From contig CM114273.1 of NCBI GenBank assembly GCA_050084515.1, positions 16,802,001-16,866,000 on the forward strand: DNA of 64,000 bases, in the 5' to 3' direction. The position numbers and the translations under genes are program-made. The notes under the pieces were generated by a model, which was not told where the DNA came from, searched no databases, and worked only from the letters and a program-made list of their open reading frames with translations. This stretch comes from Blasia pusilla (Eukaryota > Marchantiophyta > Marchantiopsida > Blasiales). Of this stretch, positions 23,360 to 33,903 are shown one piece after another. Each line of letters starts with the position of its first letter. The stretch's first letter is position 1.

Positions 23360-23640
23360 AACAAGGTTGCATACATAAAAAGTTCATGTCCACCAACATG
23401 TCCATGTTTGTAAATTTATGCTCGTCCCTAGGATGGACATGTCCGTGCGAGCTTGGGTACTCGCAATCCGCACCCGAGCTTGGTCAACCCACACCTAGTC
23501 TAAGAACCCATCACCCATTTTGTAGCCTGCATCGGGCTAATTCCTACCCGCCTTCCTTAATCTGAGCCCGTCTCGGTTTTCTTGCCCCAAGCCCGCGTTG
23601 TCAAGGATGACCCATGCTTGTGATGTTAGAATTGATTGTA
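23360..23640 (+). repeat. Dispersed repeat family, copy 1
   Basis: The segment runs from GGTTGCATACATAAAAAG through GTCCCTAGGATGGACATGTC to a CCCATTTTGTAGCCTGCA word. It parallels 31170-31470 (same strand) and, inverted, 23990-24280. Shared words are GGTTGCA(C/T)A, a TGTCCAT-rich part, CC(C/T)A...GGATGGACAT and a TAGCC(C/T)(G/A)CA word after ACCCAT(C/T). The composition is unusually rich in CCCACAC/GGGC words compared with the flanks. Confidence 0.45.
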
Positions 23641-23989
23641 AGGACATGCATGCATGATCTTGTAGTCTAGTCATGTGTCTCAATAGTACTTATATAGTTG
23701 ATTTGAAGTTGGGGGAGTGTTCCCCTCAATTAGCCATCTATCATGTAACAAGTGAAATGAAGAGTCCATGAAGAAGTTAGATAAAAAATTTTGCTCCTAT
23801 AAGTTTAGAAAAAGCAAGATGGATGCGATATAAGATGTTTTGGCACCGTCATATAATGTGAGTCACGTATCTTTTCTAAAATGGTCTCTTGGTGTATTAG
23901 AGTCATGGTCAAAGAAGTGATTATGGAGGATGTCCGCCATATTGTACGCGAGGAAGTCATTAAGGATATTGTGCGGGCACTCTCAATCA

Positions 23990-24280
23990 TCCGGAAAGGT
24001 TGCATGAAAATGGAGTTGTTCGTCCATGGGACAGACCTGCCAAATAGGTTTGCCTCTGGGGTTTTTTGGGTACCTAGATGCCTTGGGTGAGCTCAAGATG
24101 CAGGAATATGTGAAGACTTGGATTAAGGATGTCAAACACAGACCAAATGGATGTGTGGGCTACGGACCCTTTCCGAGGGCTAGTGTGGGCACTGTGGGCT
24201 CGATGCGGGCTTGTTTGGTCTGATAAGTCCGTGTCCGTGGACTTTTGTCTGTCCTATGGAAGGAGTTGTCTGTATGGGCC
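23990..24280 (-). repeat. Dispersed repeat family, copy 2 (inverted)
   Basis: Its reverse complement carries GTAGCCCACACATCCATTT, CATGGACGAACAACTCCATT, TTCATGCAACCTTTC and GTGCCCACAC words. These align with the 31.2-31.45 kb copy (TATAGCCCACACC, CATGGATAGACATGTCCATT, TTCCATGCAACCCTTT). Similarity is patchy. Confidence 0.4.
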
Positions 24281-25064
24281 CTATGTTTCCCTTCTTTCTC
24301 ATTCCCCTTACTCGTCTTCATGTTTCATACTCCCCCATTTCTTTCTCCCTCCACCTCCACTCCCTTCTCACTCATTGCTCCTCTCATCCTTGCATTGCCT
24401 TCCATCATGGACTAAAAGTATGGGTCCCACCTCTTGGAACCTATATCCGTGGATATATCTAGATTTTTCTCTCCATGTCCGCCCTAAGGAAGGACTTATC
24501 CGTGTTTTTGCAGCCATGGATGTGGGGCATGCAAGCTAGATGTGAGCTAGAAAATGCATGGCAAGAATCGGCAACAGATCGCTAGGTTCCAATGTGAGCA
24601 GGTCGAGACCGTGTATATATTGTAGGCGGGGCGGTGTCGTACAGTAAAATCACCCACTATATGAAATCCTCTCTCATTAAGTGTTAGAGAGATTTTATAA
24701 GTATTAAGTAAATTAGCTTAAGAAAAAAAAGTTTACATGTTTAAACCTCTTAAGGATGGCTCATTTTTGCAGGTCCAACTTTAGAAAAAGAGGTAATAAA
24801 TGAAATATGGTAGTATAAAATTAAAGTAGTGGGGTTGGTATATTAATGAAAGAAAAGCAAAAGTAGTCTTGGTTGATGGCTAGGGTAGTTAGGATAGTTT
24901 GGAGGATATGAAATGAGTTGATGAGAATATTTTGGAGGAGATAACATGTAATCTACTTATGTCCAAATGGGATTGGCTAAGCCTTGAAAGGAAGCTATAT
25001 GGCACAAGATAAAATTAGCCCTATTTTGTACTCTTGTGGATCTCTTGAGCATACTTGGCTGACT
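24281..25064. other. Spacer upstream of the truncated retroelement
   Basis: The segment first holds C/T-rich DNA and then AT-rich DNA. No LTR or gag is recognisable here, although one would be expected upstream of the pol sequence. Confidence 0.5.
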
Positions 25065-25439
25065 CTTGATTTCACATTTTGCGACATGGACGGAATTGAT
25101 GGAGTCTTGGGGAACACATTCTTGGATGTGTATGAGGTGGAATTGAGGTAAAGACCTTTGAGGTTGAGCATCTTGGTTAACGGAAAACGGATGGATGTCG
25201 GATTGGTTTGTAAGGTTCCTAGAACGACGGAGTTGGTGAATGCCATCACGAGGACAAGTTTGACCGAGTTAGAGGAAGGATTCCTTTGGTTGATGAGACG
25301 AGTAGAAGATGATGCAAGCACGAGATGCACAAATCAAAACTTAGTTTCAAGGGGAATCCCTGAAACACTCAAGAGAGTTGTGAAAGAGCTTTGAGAGGTG
25401 TTGACTAAGGAGCTTCCGACTGAGTTGCCACCACATAGA

Positions 25440-26831
25440 GGTGATACCCGGATCTCAACTACCTTCAAAGGCGCCATATAGGTTGAATCAAGAAGAACTT
25501 GCTAAGTTGAAGAAACAGTTGGATGAACTCCTAGAGAGGGGTTACATCTGAACTAGCAAGTCACCTTATGGAGCGCCCGTTCTCTTTGTGAAGAAGAAAG
25601 ATGGAAAGTTGAGACTCTGTGTTGATTACCGGGCGCTGAATAAAGGGACGATAAGGAACAACTATCCTCTTTTGAGGATGGATGACCTCTTTGATCGATT
25701 GTCAGGTGCCAAGTATTTTAGCCGGATAGACCTGAAATCAGGATATTATCAGATTCGGATTTCCGAAGCGGATATAGAGAAGACTGCGTGTAGGACGAGA
25801 TATGGTTCATTCGAGTTTATGGTAATGCCTTTTGCTCTTTGTAATACGCCTCCAATGTTCACCACTTTGATGAACCCCATCTTTCATAAGAAGACGGACG
25901 AGTTTGTGATCATCTACGTAGATCACATACTCATCTATTTGAAAACACTAGAGGAGCACGCTCGACATTTGAAGATGGTGTTTGAGAAACTCAGGGCAAA
26001 CAAGGTATATGCGAATGCCGATAAGAGTGATTTTGGTTTGACGAAGATCAAGTTCTTGAGGCATGTGGTTAGTGCAGATGGAGTAAGTCCAGACATGGAG
26101 AAGATAAGCGCGACTGCCGAATGGGAACCGCCTTCCATTGTGAAGGGGATGAGCAGGTTCATCAGAGCGGTCCAATTTTTCCAGATATACGTGAAGAACT
26201 TTTTGGGAATAGTGAAACCTCTCATAGATTGGACCGCCAAGTTTGCCAACACAACATGGATCGAGGAAGTGGATAAAGCATTCAACCGAGTTAAGGAGAT
26301 CCTCTCGCAAGAACCAGTTCTGAAGCTGTCGGGGTTTGACCAACCGTTCGAGATGCACACTGATGCTAGTGATTTTTCGATTGCAAGAATGTTGGTGCAA
26401 AAAGGGAGACTTGTAGCATACGAGAGCAAGAAGCTTAGCGACACCGAAAGGAGATGGCCCACTTATGAGAAAGAGTTGTTCACGGAGGTTTATTGCTTGA
26501 GAAAGTGGAGTCACTATCTGGGACTTAACAAGACTCGAGAATTCACCGATAACATATCGCTCAAGTATTTTGAGACCCAAGATCGCATAACACCGAAGCA
26601 ACTTCGATGGCATGATACCTTGGCGTTGACGAACGTGGAGCTAATCCACGAGCCGGGGAAAGACAATGTCATTCCATATGCGTTAAGTCGCAGGGATGAG
26701 CATATGCCATCGACGACACAAGTCTTGAGACCAATGTTCCCTAATGAAACAGATCTGGAAAGAAGGATTCGTGAAGGATACATGAAAGATGCGCAAGCGA
26801 GTGAGTACCTTGGGAAGTTGAAGCGGGGCTA
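25440..26831 (+). pseudogene. Chromovirus reverse transcriptase / RNase H
   Basis: The frame runs from about 25440 with one TGA at 25549-25551, then stays open from 25552 to the stop at 26830. RT landmarks are GAPVLFVKKKDGKLRLCVDY, RALNKGTIRNNYPL, AKYFSRIDLKSGYYQIRI, FEFMVMPFALCNTPP and the catalytic-site region FVIIYVDHILIY. Known Ty3/gypsy enzymes have Y-x-D-D in that last motif. Here the second Asp is His, so the polymerase should be dead. The connection and RNase H part shows MHTDASDFSIARMLVQKGR, VAYESKKLSDTERRWPTYEK and KYFETQDRITPKQLRWHDTL. Compared with the second copy, a short segment (about 20 bp) is missing just before 25440. The long minus-strand ORFs at 25935-26613 are shadows of this region. 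Confidence 0.9.
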
Positions 26832-28179
26832 GAAGGTGGCCAATCTAAGTTTGAGGCACGGCTTGCTAAGGTTTAAGCAGAGCAGGATCTATGTAGGCCA
26901 AGGCAAGCTACAGACCAAAGTGTTTGTGGAATGTCATGATGGACCTTTGGCAGGACACAAAGGAGAGAAATCCACTCTTGCTATTTTGGCCAAGAGGTTC
27001 TTCTGACCCAACATGTAGGAAGATGTTGCTCAATATATGAAGACCTGCATAACGTATCAGGCAAACAGAGTTTCTTATACGAAGAAGCAAGGCTTACTTC
27101 GTCCTTTTCCGATCCCAGAGGGACCCTTGCGAAGCATTAGCATGGATTTCATTACGAGTCTTTCAAAATCTGAGGGATACAACGCTATACTTGTGATAGT
27201 TGATCGGTTTAGCAAGTTAGGGAGGTTTGTGCCGACGAGAGATTCTACGACGGCCTACACGACTTCCCGAATGTTTTTAGGTGGTTGGTGGCGAGCTCAC
27301 GGATTGCCTAGGAGCATTGTGTCCGATCGAGATCTGAAGTTTACCAATGTCTTTTGGAAACATCTATTCATGAGGTTCATGACCAAACTCAACTTTAGTA
27401 TGGCCTTCCATCCTCAAACGTATGGGCAAACGGAAAAAGTAAACTCGGTCGTGAACCAATACTTAAGGAATTATGTGAGTGCGAACCAAAGAGATTGGGC
27501 AAAGTGTCTAAGTATGGCTGAGTATTGTTACAACTCGACCAAGCATTCTGCAATCGAAGAATCTCCGTTTCTTCTGGCGTATCAAAGAGAACAAGAAGGG
27601 CCTCTTGACTTGGCCCTTTTGAGGGGCGCTTCATCGGCACACGCTCATCAAGCAATGGCGGAATGTTTGTTAGTGGAAATGCAGGAATGAAAAGAGCAAG
27701 CGAGGAGAAGTCTTGTCAAGGCTCAACTAAGGTACGTGAAGCTTGCTAACAAAATTCGGCGCCAAGTGAGTTTCCAAGTTGGGGAACAAGTGTGATTAAG
27801 TGTAAAGAATCTCACTATTCCGAAGGAGTTATCCGCAAAATTTTCAGCCAAGTATTTTGGACCGTATGTGATAAAGGCAAAGCCGTTTGAGGATGTGTAC
27901 ACATTGAAGTTGCCAAACGAGTTCAAGATTCACCTGACTTTCTTTGTGTGATTATTGAAGAAGTGTCTTCAAGACAATGTGCGTCCGGAATGAAGGATTG
28001 TGTTGAGACCACAATCGGTCATCAGAAATGAGGAACGGGAGTTCAAGGTAGAGAGCATTCTGCGTTCAATACGTAAAGCCGCCAAGTACGAGTACTTGGT
28101 CAAGTGGAATGGCTACCATGTGAAAGAGGCGACTTGGATTGCGGAGGCAGATCTTGAACATGCACAAGAGGCATTATGA
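26832..28179 (+). pseudogene. Chromovirus integrase with C-terminal chromodomain
   Basis: The HHCC-type zinc region reads HDGPLAGHKGEKST ... YMKTCITYQANR, and the last Cys is replaced by Tyr. The core (ORF 27037-27690) has ISMDFITSLSK, VIVDRFSKLGRFVP, IVSDRDLKFTNVFWKHL and HPQTYGQTEKVNSVVNQYLR, so the D,D,E residues appear to be kept. The C-terminal part has NKIRRQVSFQVGEQV, AKYFGPYVIKAKPF and YTLKLPNEFKIH. The chromodomain at about 28048-28176 has VESILRSIRK, YEYLVKWNGYHVKEATWI and a stop at 28177. In-frame stops occur at about 27004, 27016, 27688, 27793, 27949 and 27992. The domain order fits the chromovirus clade. Confidence 0.85.
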
Positions 28180-28895
28180 GACTTCAAATCGATGCAAGAT
28201 AGGCCCATACGTTAGTACATGCTGAAGCAAAGGATATAACTTGTGATCGGGAAGCTTGGGCCAATAACCCGTTGTAATTGAAAAAGTTCAATTGTTGCAA
28301 TAAAGAATGCATGGATTTGGAGATTTGATGCTAGTGATTGTGATTTTGAGTTTGGTAGTGCATGGCAATGATTAGTTCTTCATATCCTTATGATGTAAGT
28401 CAAGGAGGCCAAAAAATTAGTATTTGAGGTGAGAGCTTGTATTCGAATAAGGCATCTAGATGAGGACCAAGTGTTGAAGTACTAGCATTTGGACCCGCCT
28501 TAACGTCGGCGGGGCAGATTAGTTTATCTTGGAGTTTGTGGTGATCTCATTCATGTTGCATGAGTGAACTCTGTGATGCGCCTAAGAAGAATACGAGTGA
28601 TCCAAAAGTAGTACGCGTTGGCTAGGTAAATAGGCGGTTGTTTACAAATAGTGAGTGAAGTGTTAGGTTGCAGACTTAGTTAGCTTATTTTGATAGTTTA
28701 CATTCGTTCTGCAAAACTGGTCTAGGCTGATTGAAGTGAAGAAGCTAATAACACTAAGTGCTGCAAGCGACAACCTAAGACTTAAGCCAAAAGTGGAATT
28801 GTCGGTTAGCTACCAGAATGCGATTCAGTGTTACGCAGTCGGCTTCCTAGAACTTAGCATTAAAAAGGTTTGTGTTGATGAGGACATCAACCTTC
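28180..28895 (+). other. Noncoding 3' part of the retroelement
   Basis: The region lies between the pol stop and the polypurine tract, about 715 bp. It has no ORF of note. Confidence 0.5.
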
Positions 28896-28905
28896 AAAGG
28901 AGGAG
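28896..28905 (+). other. Putative polypurine tract
   Basis: AAAGGAGGAG directly precedes TTAGTATCGCAACCC. This is the usual position of the plus-strand primer next to a gypsy 3' LTR. Confidence 0.6.
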
Positions 28906-29938
28906 TTAGTATCGCAACCCTCAAAACCAAAAGAACACGAAATAGGTGCCAAGCGGAAAATGAGAACTCAAGTGGACTCACGTTGCGATGATCGCGCTTT
29001 GGAGAGGCTTTTGGAAGGTCTGTTGGAAAAGTCCAAGAGACAAAACGTGGGACAAAGTAAAGCATTTCATGCGTATGTGGTCATGACCAGGAAACCTAGA
29101 CCAAACGCGAGCCCAGACTTGAGATGAGTTGAGTCTTGGAAGGTTGGTTGCCAAGGAGGTGAGAACCAATTTTGGAACACGACTAGCGTTTGGGGAAGTT
29201 GAATGTATTTCTGACCATAACGTTTATCCCTAAGATGTGTTTGAAAAATATAAGAGCGCGTTGGAAAGTTTATTCCGTGGCGCTTCTAACGCACCAAAGA
29301 TCTCAGCAAACGCATAAGTAGAGGCTGAGATATTGGCCAAAAAAGATTGTGAGAGCAATCGGGTTGAGGGCCACTTTGAGTGGCCCTCCTTCCCTAAAGT
29401 TAGGGGGACCCCAGAGATCTCCAGAAGTACTTGTAAGGAAAGAGTCTCTCCAAGATGTCTTAGAACACAATCCCCACTTTGAGCAACAAACGGTGTCTCA
29501 AGGGCACGGGATGGAACGAGAGTTTGGCGTTGGAACTCGAAACCCAAATCTGATCCAAAGGAGTGGACTTTGTATTGCACACTTGGATTCCAACCTGTGA
29601 TTCATTTTGTGTGAGTCTTGGTTAGAGATTCATTGGATGTCCATTGGATTTTTGGAACCACCAGGCCTGAAACGTCGTTTGAGGTTCTTGAAGCGACCAT
29701 AAAGTTTGTCCCAAGTCTTTCAAGACTTGCCTATGTTGTAAACCGCAAAACTAGGAAAGTTTAGATTGATGTGAGACCGAGGCGAGAACTCGGAAAGTTT
29801 GCCCGCTGATTGATCCAGACCCAACTAACCAGAGTGCATGTTTGGATGAAGATCAACGTTAAGAGCGTGACCTACTAAACGCACACTTCCGCAACAACAA
29901 AGATTAACGTTCAAGGAGAGTAGGTGCACGACACTGGT
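28906..29938 (+). repeat. 3' LTR of the truncated chromovirus
   Basis: The LTR starts after the polypurine tract and ends near GTAGGTGCACGACA. The right part (from about 29330) matches 32070-32698 over its whole length in the same orientation: GAGATATTGGCCAAAA, CCCCACTTTG, GATTCCAA, TCCATTGGA, GTCCTAAGTCT-like words, GATTGA(T/C)CCAG, ACGTTCAAGGAG and GGTGCACGA. The left 400 bp have no partner in the window. Ends are not perfect TG...CA. Confidence 0.75.
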
Positions 29939-31169
29939 TTACTCGCTATCTAGTTTAGGGAGGCATTCATGAATCATGTCATGTAATCTCCACCTCCAGT
30001 GATTCTTCCAATTTTCACTTATGGAAGGACATGGGATTGTATTTTGTATGTCCTTATATAACGATCCAAGGATGTTAATAAGCTTGCTCGGGTAGCTTTT
30101 AACATCAATTGTGCTATTTCTTTTGTGTACAAGCGTAAAGTAGTTTACATGGACTTTATAGTTACGAATTTTGGGTTTCAATGTTATGAAGAAGTGATTG
30201 CCTCGGCATTACCATTCGTGATTCTTGTCGTGAGAGAATGGAGAGTGTATATAATAATTTTGTATTGAAAAAAGAGAACTTCTTAGGGAGTTCACCTTGC
30301 ATTAACCACGTCTGCCACAGCTAGAAGATTCATCCATACTCAAAGGAAAACTCTCGACACGACAACGAGCTCGAGTGTGGCCGTAGAAAATTGGGCTAGA
30401 GAGGACGTGTTCGTCGTAGGGACATACAAAAGTTTTTGTGTACAACCTTGTTGTCTAGTTGGCCATTCTTTGATTTGATGTCTTTGATACAATGGAAGCC
30501 TCTCTAGAGAAGTAGTTGCATTTGGAAAAAAATGAAATAATTATCCATTCTATACCATAAAAGGAAGATTAAAAAAATATCCACCAACATGTATAAAACA
30601 ATGTGATACATTTTACAAGGTTGCAAATATTTCATCTTGGTCTTCCCCATTCGTAAGAAACAAAAATCTCCTTGCGTATGTGTATGGAACTGATTGCGAC
30701 AATGAAAATGTAAAAATTCTCATCCCATCGTAAACCAAAATGCTTGTGTTGGTTCTACATACTCCCACATGATGTTTCCATTGTTTTATCGATCACATTG
30801 ATTGAATATATCCAACTATATTATTGCAACGTATGGGGTCACTATCTATATATTGTCAATGGCGAGAGTTACACACAATCATAACATGCGAGGGCAAAAG
30901 ATGCTTTGAAAATGATGGAGTAATATGAACCAACTCCCTCCATGTGGTATGGGAGTATAGGTCTAACATGGGATAATCATCCGCATAATATCCCTCAACA
31001 ACTACTATATCCAGACCAGTCCTTGGACCTAAGGTAGATTCCTTCACTATCTCCTATCCCATACCTCTACTAGTGCACCAACGTGGATAGCAAATGGGCA
31101 TCCCCATATGATTGCATCGCACTCATGTATTACTTTGCGGAATAACTAGTCGACTCATGCACCTTATGC
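29939..31169. other. Spacer between retroelement copies
   Basis: AT-rich DNA with no recognised coding sequence. Minus-strand ORFs at 29939-30181 and 30856-31047 show no motif. Confidence 0.5.
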
Positions 31170-31470
31170 ATGCCATGGTTGCACACAAACAAAGTCCATG
31201 TCTGTGTTCGCAGACTTATGTCCATCCTAGGGACGGGTATATCCATGCGGGCCCAGGTTCCAGTGGCCTACACCTAGGCCTGCCCTGCCCACAACGTAGA
31301 CTCGGTCTTGGCCAGCCCACATCCATTTCAGTGACCCATTCTATAGCCCACACCAAGCCTAGAAAGGCTCGCATCCCATGGATAGACATGTCCATTTCCA
31401 TGCAACCCTTTTGCATGCCCACCCACCTTTGCATAAGACATCACGTGCATGGACATAATACTTTCCACTG
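31170..31470 (+). repeat. Dispersed repeat family, copy 3
   Basis: The segment begins GGTTGCACACAAACAAAG. It contains CATCCTAGGGACGGGTAT, CCCACATCCATTTCAG, TCTATAGCCCACACC and CATGGATAGACATGTCC, and ends near TTTTGCATGCCCACCC. It is related to the segments at 23.4 kb and (inverted) 24.1 kb. Confidence 0.45.
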
Positions 31471-32059
31471 TGAGGACTCCCAACATTATGTGCTTGCGTG
31501 GTTAAATAAAATTGGTAAATACCCATGGATAGAGCTGATTCGTGGTAATCACGTAATTCTTTGGCCTATCTAGTATGCTCTCGTTCAAAGATTCTCTAAC
31601 ACTCTAGGAAAAGTATTGGCAGTTTCCACTCTGAATCAGGATTCCTCTTAAAATCTGGCATCTTGTTGAATATGAAGGAACAAGTAGCACAAGATATGGG
31701 AAATTTCTAGCCATAAGAAGTGAAAATGAACGGCCAATGGTTTAAATAGGGAAAATATCACACATTTGTGATTATTGTCCAAGTATTATGCATGTTGTGC
31801 TACTTTATGAAATTGCTACCTAGATGCAATTCATTTTGGTTGTGAGTCCCATTTACGGCTTCATTGCGGTTATCATAACCTACAAATGAGTCGTAATTTC
31901 AGTATTTTGTGAGTACTATGCGAGTGCCCCAACTTACATGCATTCAAACTTGTGATGCTTTGCAATCACACCCCTTAATGACCCTCCATAGTCACACAAT
32001 TGAATCATGGGATTGTCTTGCCACTCATTTTTGGCCAATATCTTAGCCCTAAAATCAGA
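31471..32059. other. Spacer, nothing recognised
   Basis: No gene is seen. Near 32035-32085 the word GATATTGGCCAAAA appears three times just before and at the start of the LTR-like segment. Confidence 0.5.
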
Positions 32060-32698
32060 TATTGGCCAAAAACTGAGATATTGGCCAAAAGTGACTATAT
32101 AGGGAGTCGGGTTGCGGGTCAAAAAGAGGGGCCTGAGTGTCTCTTCCCCATAGGTAGGGGGAGGGCGGGGATCCCTAGAAGTATTAGTAAGGGGGAAGGT
32201 CTCCAAGAGTGCTTGGAACTCGAACCCCACTTTGGGGAGCCGCAGGGCGATCCAAGGGCATGGAATGGATCAGGCGTTTTGAAGTTGGGATTCAAAATCT
32301 GAACCAAGTCCAATAGAGTAGATTTTGGAGGTCCCTATTGGATTCCAAGCCGCGACTCATTTAGTTGGTTCTCGGTTTGGGGCTCATGTGAGGTCCATTG
32401 GACAGTTGGGACCGATAGGCACACGAACAATGTTTAAGGTGTCTGGACTAACAAAAAAATTGTCCTAAGTCTCGAAAGTCTTTCCCGTGTTTCGAAGCTA
32501 GGAATTAAGGCACGCTAAGCTTGATGAGGTGCTGAGTTGAGAACTTGGTGGGTTGGAAGGCCGATTGACCCAGTCCAAACTAACATGAGTGCTCGCGTGA
32601 GTGTGTTTGGGCGCAGATCGGCGATGAGGGCGTGTCGTACTAAACGTAAAATTCCACAACACTAAAGATTGACGTTCAAGAGGATTAGGCGCACGATA
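32060..32698 (+). repeat. 5' LTR (left-truncated) of the second chromovirus copy
   Basis: The segment aligns with the right two thirds of the 28.9-29.94 kb LTR, and no similarity is visible left of about 32060. It ends GGCGCACGATA(CG), two bases before a primer binding site, as expected for a 5' LTR. Confidence 0.7.
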
Positions 32699-32700
32699 CG

Positions 32701-32712
32701 TGGTATCAAAGC
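32701..32712 (+). other. Primer binding site for initiator tRNA-Met
   Basis: TGGTATCAAAGC differs at one position from TGGTATCAGAGC, the common plant LTR-retrotransposon PBS complementary to the 3' end of initiator tRNA-Met. It sits two bases after the LTR end. Confidence 0.8.
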
Positions 32713-32849
32713 TAATCCTTGGTGAGCAAGAACTTGAGGTGGTAGGAGCAACTGGATGCTTGGGGAGATCTCAAGGTAGCAATTCAAGACCTAGATGCTC
32801 CTGAAGAGATGCAAGAGACAAAGGGGAGATCTAAAGTGGCGAGCGCTTG

Positions 32850-33903
32850 AAGATGGCAACCAAAGGTGAAGAACAAAGGAAGCGCTGATCGAGTCAAGCA
32901 ATAAAAGCTGAGAGATGAACTAATTCCAAACCAAGAGCTGGATGAAGAAACGACAACTCCCGAGAGGCCGAGCTCTAGTCATGAAGATGTCCCAGATGCA
33001 AATCCTTCAGCATGGCCTTTGTCTCCAAACTCAATTGATCCAGCGCTCCATGTGCAAATGATGGACTTGATGAAGTTGATGACTAATCAGATGTTCCAAC
33101 AAAGGAAAGGGATCGTTGAGTTCGAGTTAGACAAAGCTTATAGTTTCGACAATAAGCTTTGTAAGATGAGTTTTCCAATGGCATTCACGGGAATGGGGCG
33201 GTCTCAGATAGTGAAGGAGCTAGAACTTTACTTTGAGGCACAGAGGGCAGAAGAGCAAGACAAGGTGACCGTAGCGATCATGTTGCTAAAAGATCATGCA
33301 CTCTGGTGGTGGAAGACTCATCGCAAAGAACATCTAGGCCCTGGAACATATTTGAGTTTGGAGTTCAAGGTGTTGATTGGAAATTGATTCACTCCGGAGT
33401 ATCAAAAGTTCCGTGATGGTGTGGAGTTTGTACGGTTGCGGCAGAGTCGGCTCCTTAGCGCTTATGTGCAGGAGTTCAATGCAAAAATGAACTCCCTTCC
33501 AAAGATATATGAGTTCGCGAAGAAGGTGATGTTCTTCAGTGGACTTAAGCCTAGCGCAAAAAATACCCTCTTCTGGATGCCACTGCTACCGAAGACGTGC
33601 ACTGAACTTTTGAAGTTGGCGGAGCGGATAGGGGACGATGAGGTCCAAGTCCAAAGACCCTTCAAGGAGAAAAGTTTTTCTAAGTTATCAAAAAATAAGG
33701 GGGCATCCAAGAGGGTCTAGAGTGGGGTTAACCGCGACCAAGGAGAGTCCCTTATCCCAATAACTAAACAAGTGGAACTCAACATGAAGCCGAAGGGAGT
33801 GCACCAACTAAAGTCACGAAATGCCAAAGTGATTTGCTACAACTATGGTGAACCCGAGCAAACGGCTAAGAGGTGCTCTAAGCCCAAGGTTGATAACTGA
33901 AGT
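32850..33903 (+). pseudogene. Chromovirus gag and zinc knuckle
   Basis: The gag frame is open from about 32911 to 33385, is interrupted by TGA at 33385-33387, and resumes in the same frame to 33720. Landmarks are VKELELYFEAQRAEEQDKV, ALWWWKTHRKEHL, FTPEYQKFRDGVEFVRLRQ, VQEFNAKMNSLPKIYEFAKK and CTELLKLAERI. All fit the Retrotrans_gag fold of gypsy elements. After 33720 a knuckle-like CYNYGEPEQTAKRC lies at 33835-33876. Its spacing equals CX2CX4HX4C, but the second Cys is Tyr and the His is Gln, so zinc binding should be lost. A TGA follows at 33898-33900. Confidence 0.8.

Larger units (their letters stand above)
25065..29940 (+). mobile_element. 5'-truncated chromovirus (Ty3/gypsy) retrotransposon
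   Basis: In order on the plus strand: a protease-end/linker fragment (from about 25065, GVLGNTFLDVYEVELR), RT/RNase H, integrase with chromodomain, a polypurine tract and a 3' LTR. Gag, the N-terminal protease with DTG, the PBS and the 5' LTR are absent, so homology to the second copy (32-35 kb) starts abruptly at about 25065. The pol frame carries several nonsense codons. The C-terminal chromodomain places it among the chromoviruses. Confidence 0.85.

Noticed and set aside
25935-26613. Two long minus-strand ORFs (175 and 221 codons)
   Set aside because: They are antisense shadows of the RT/RNase H frame, which has clear motifs on the plus strand.
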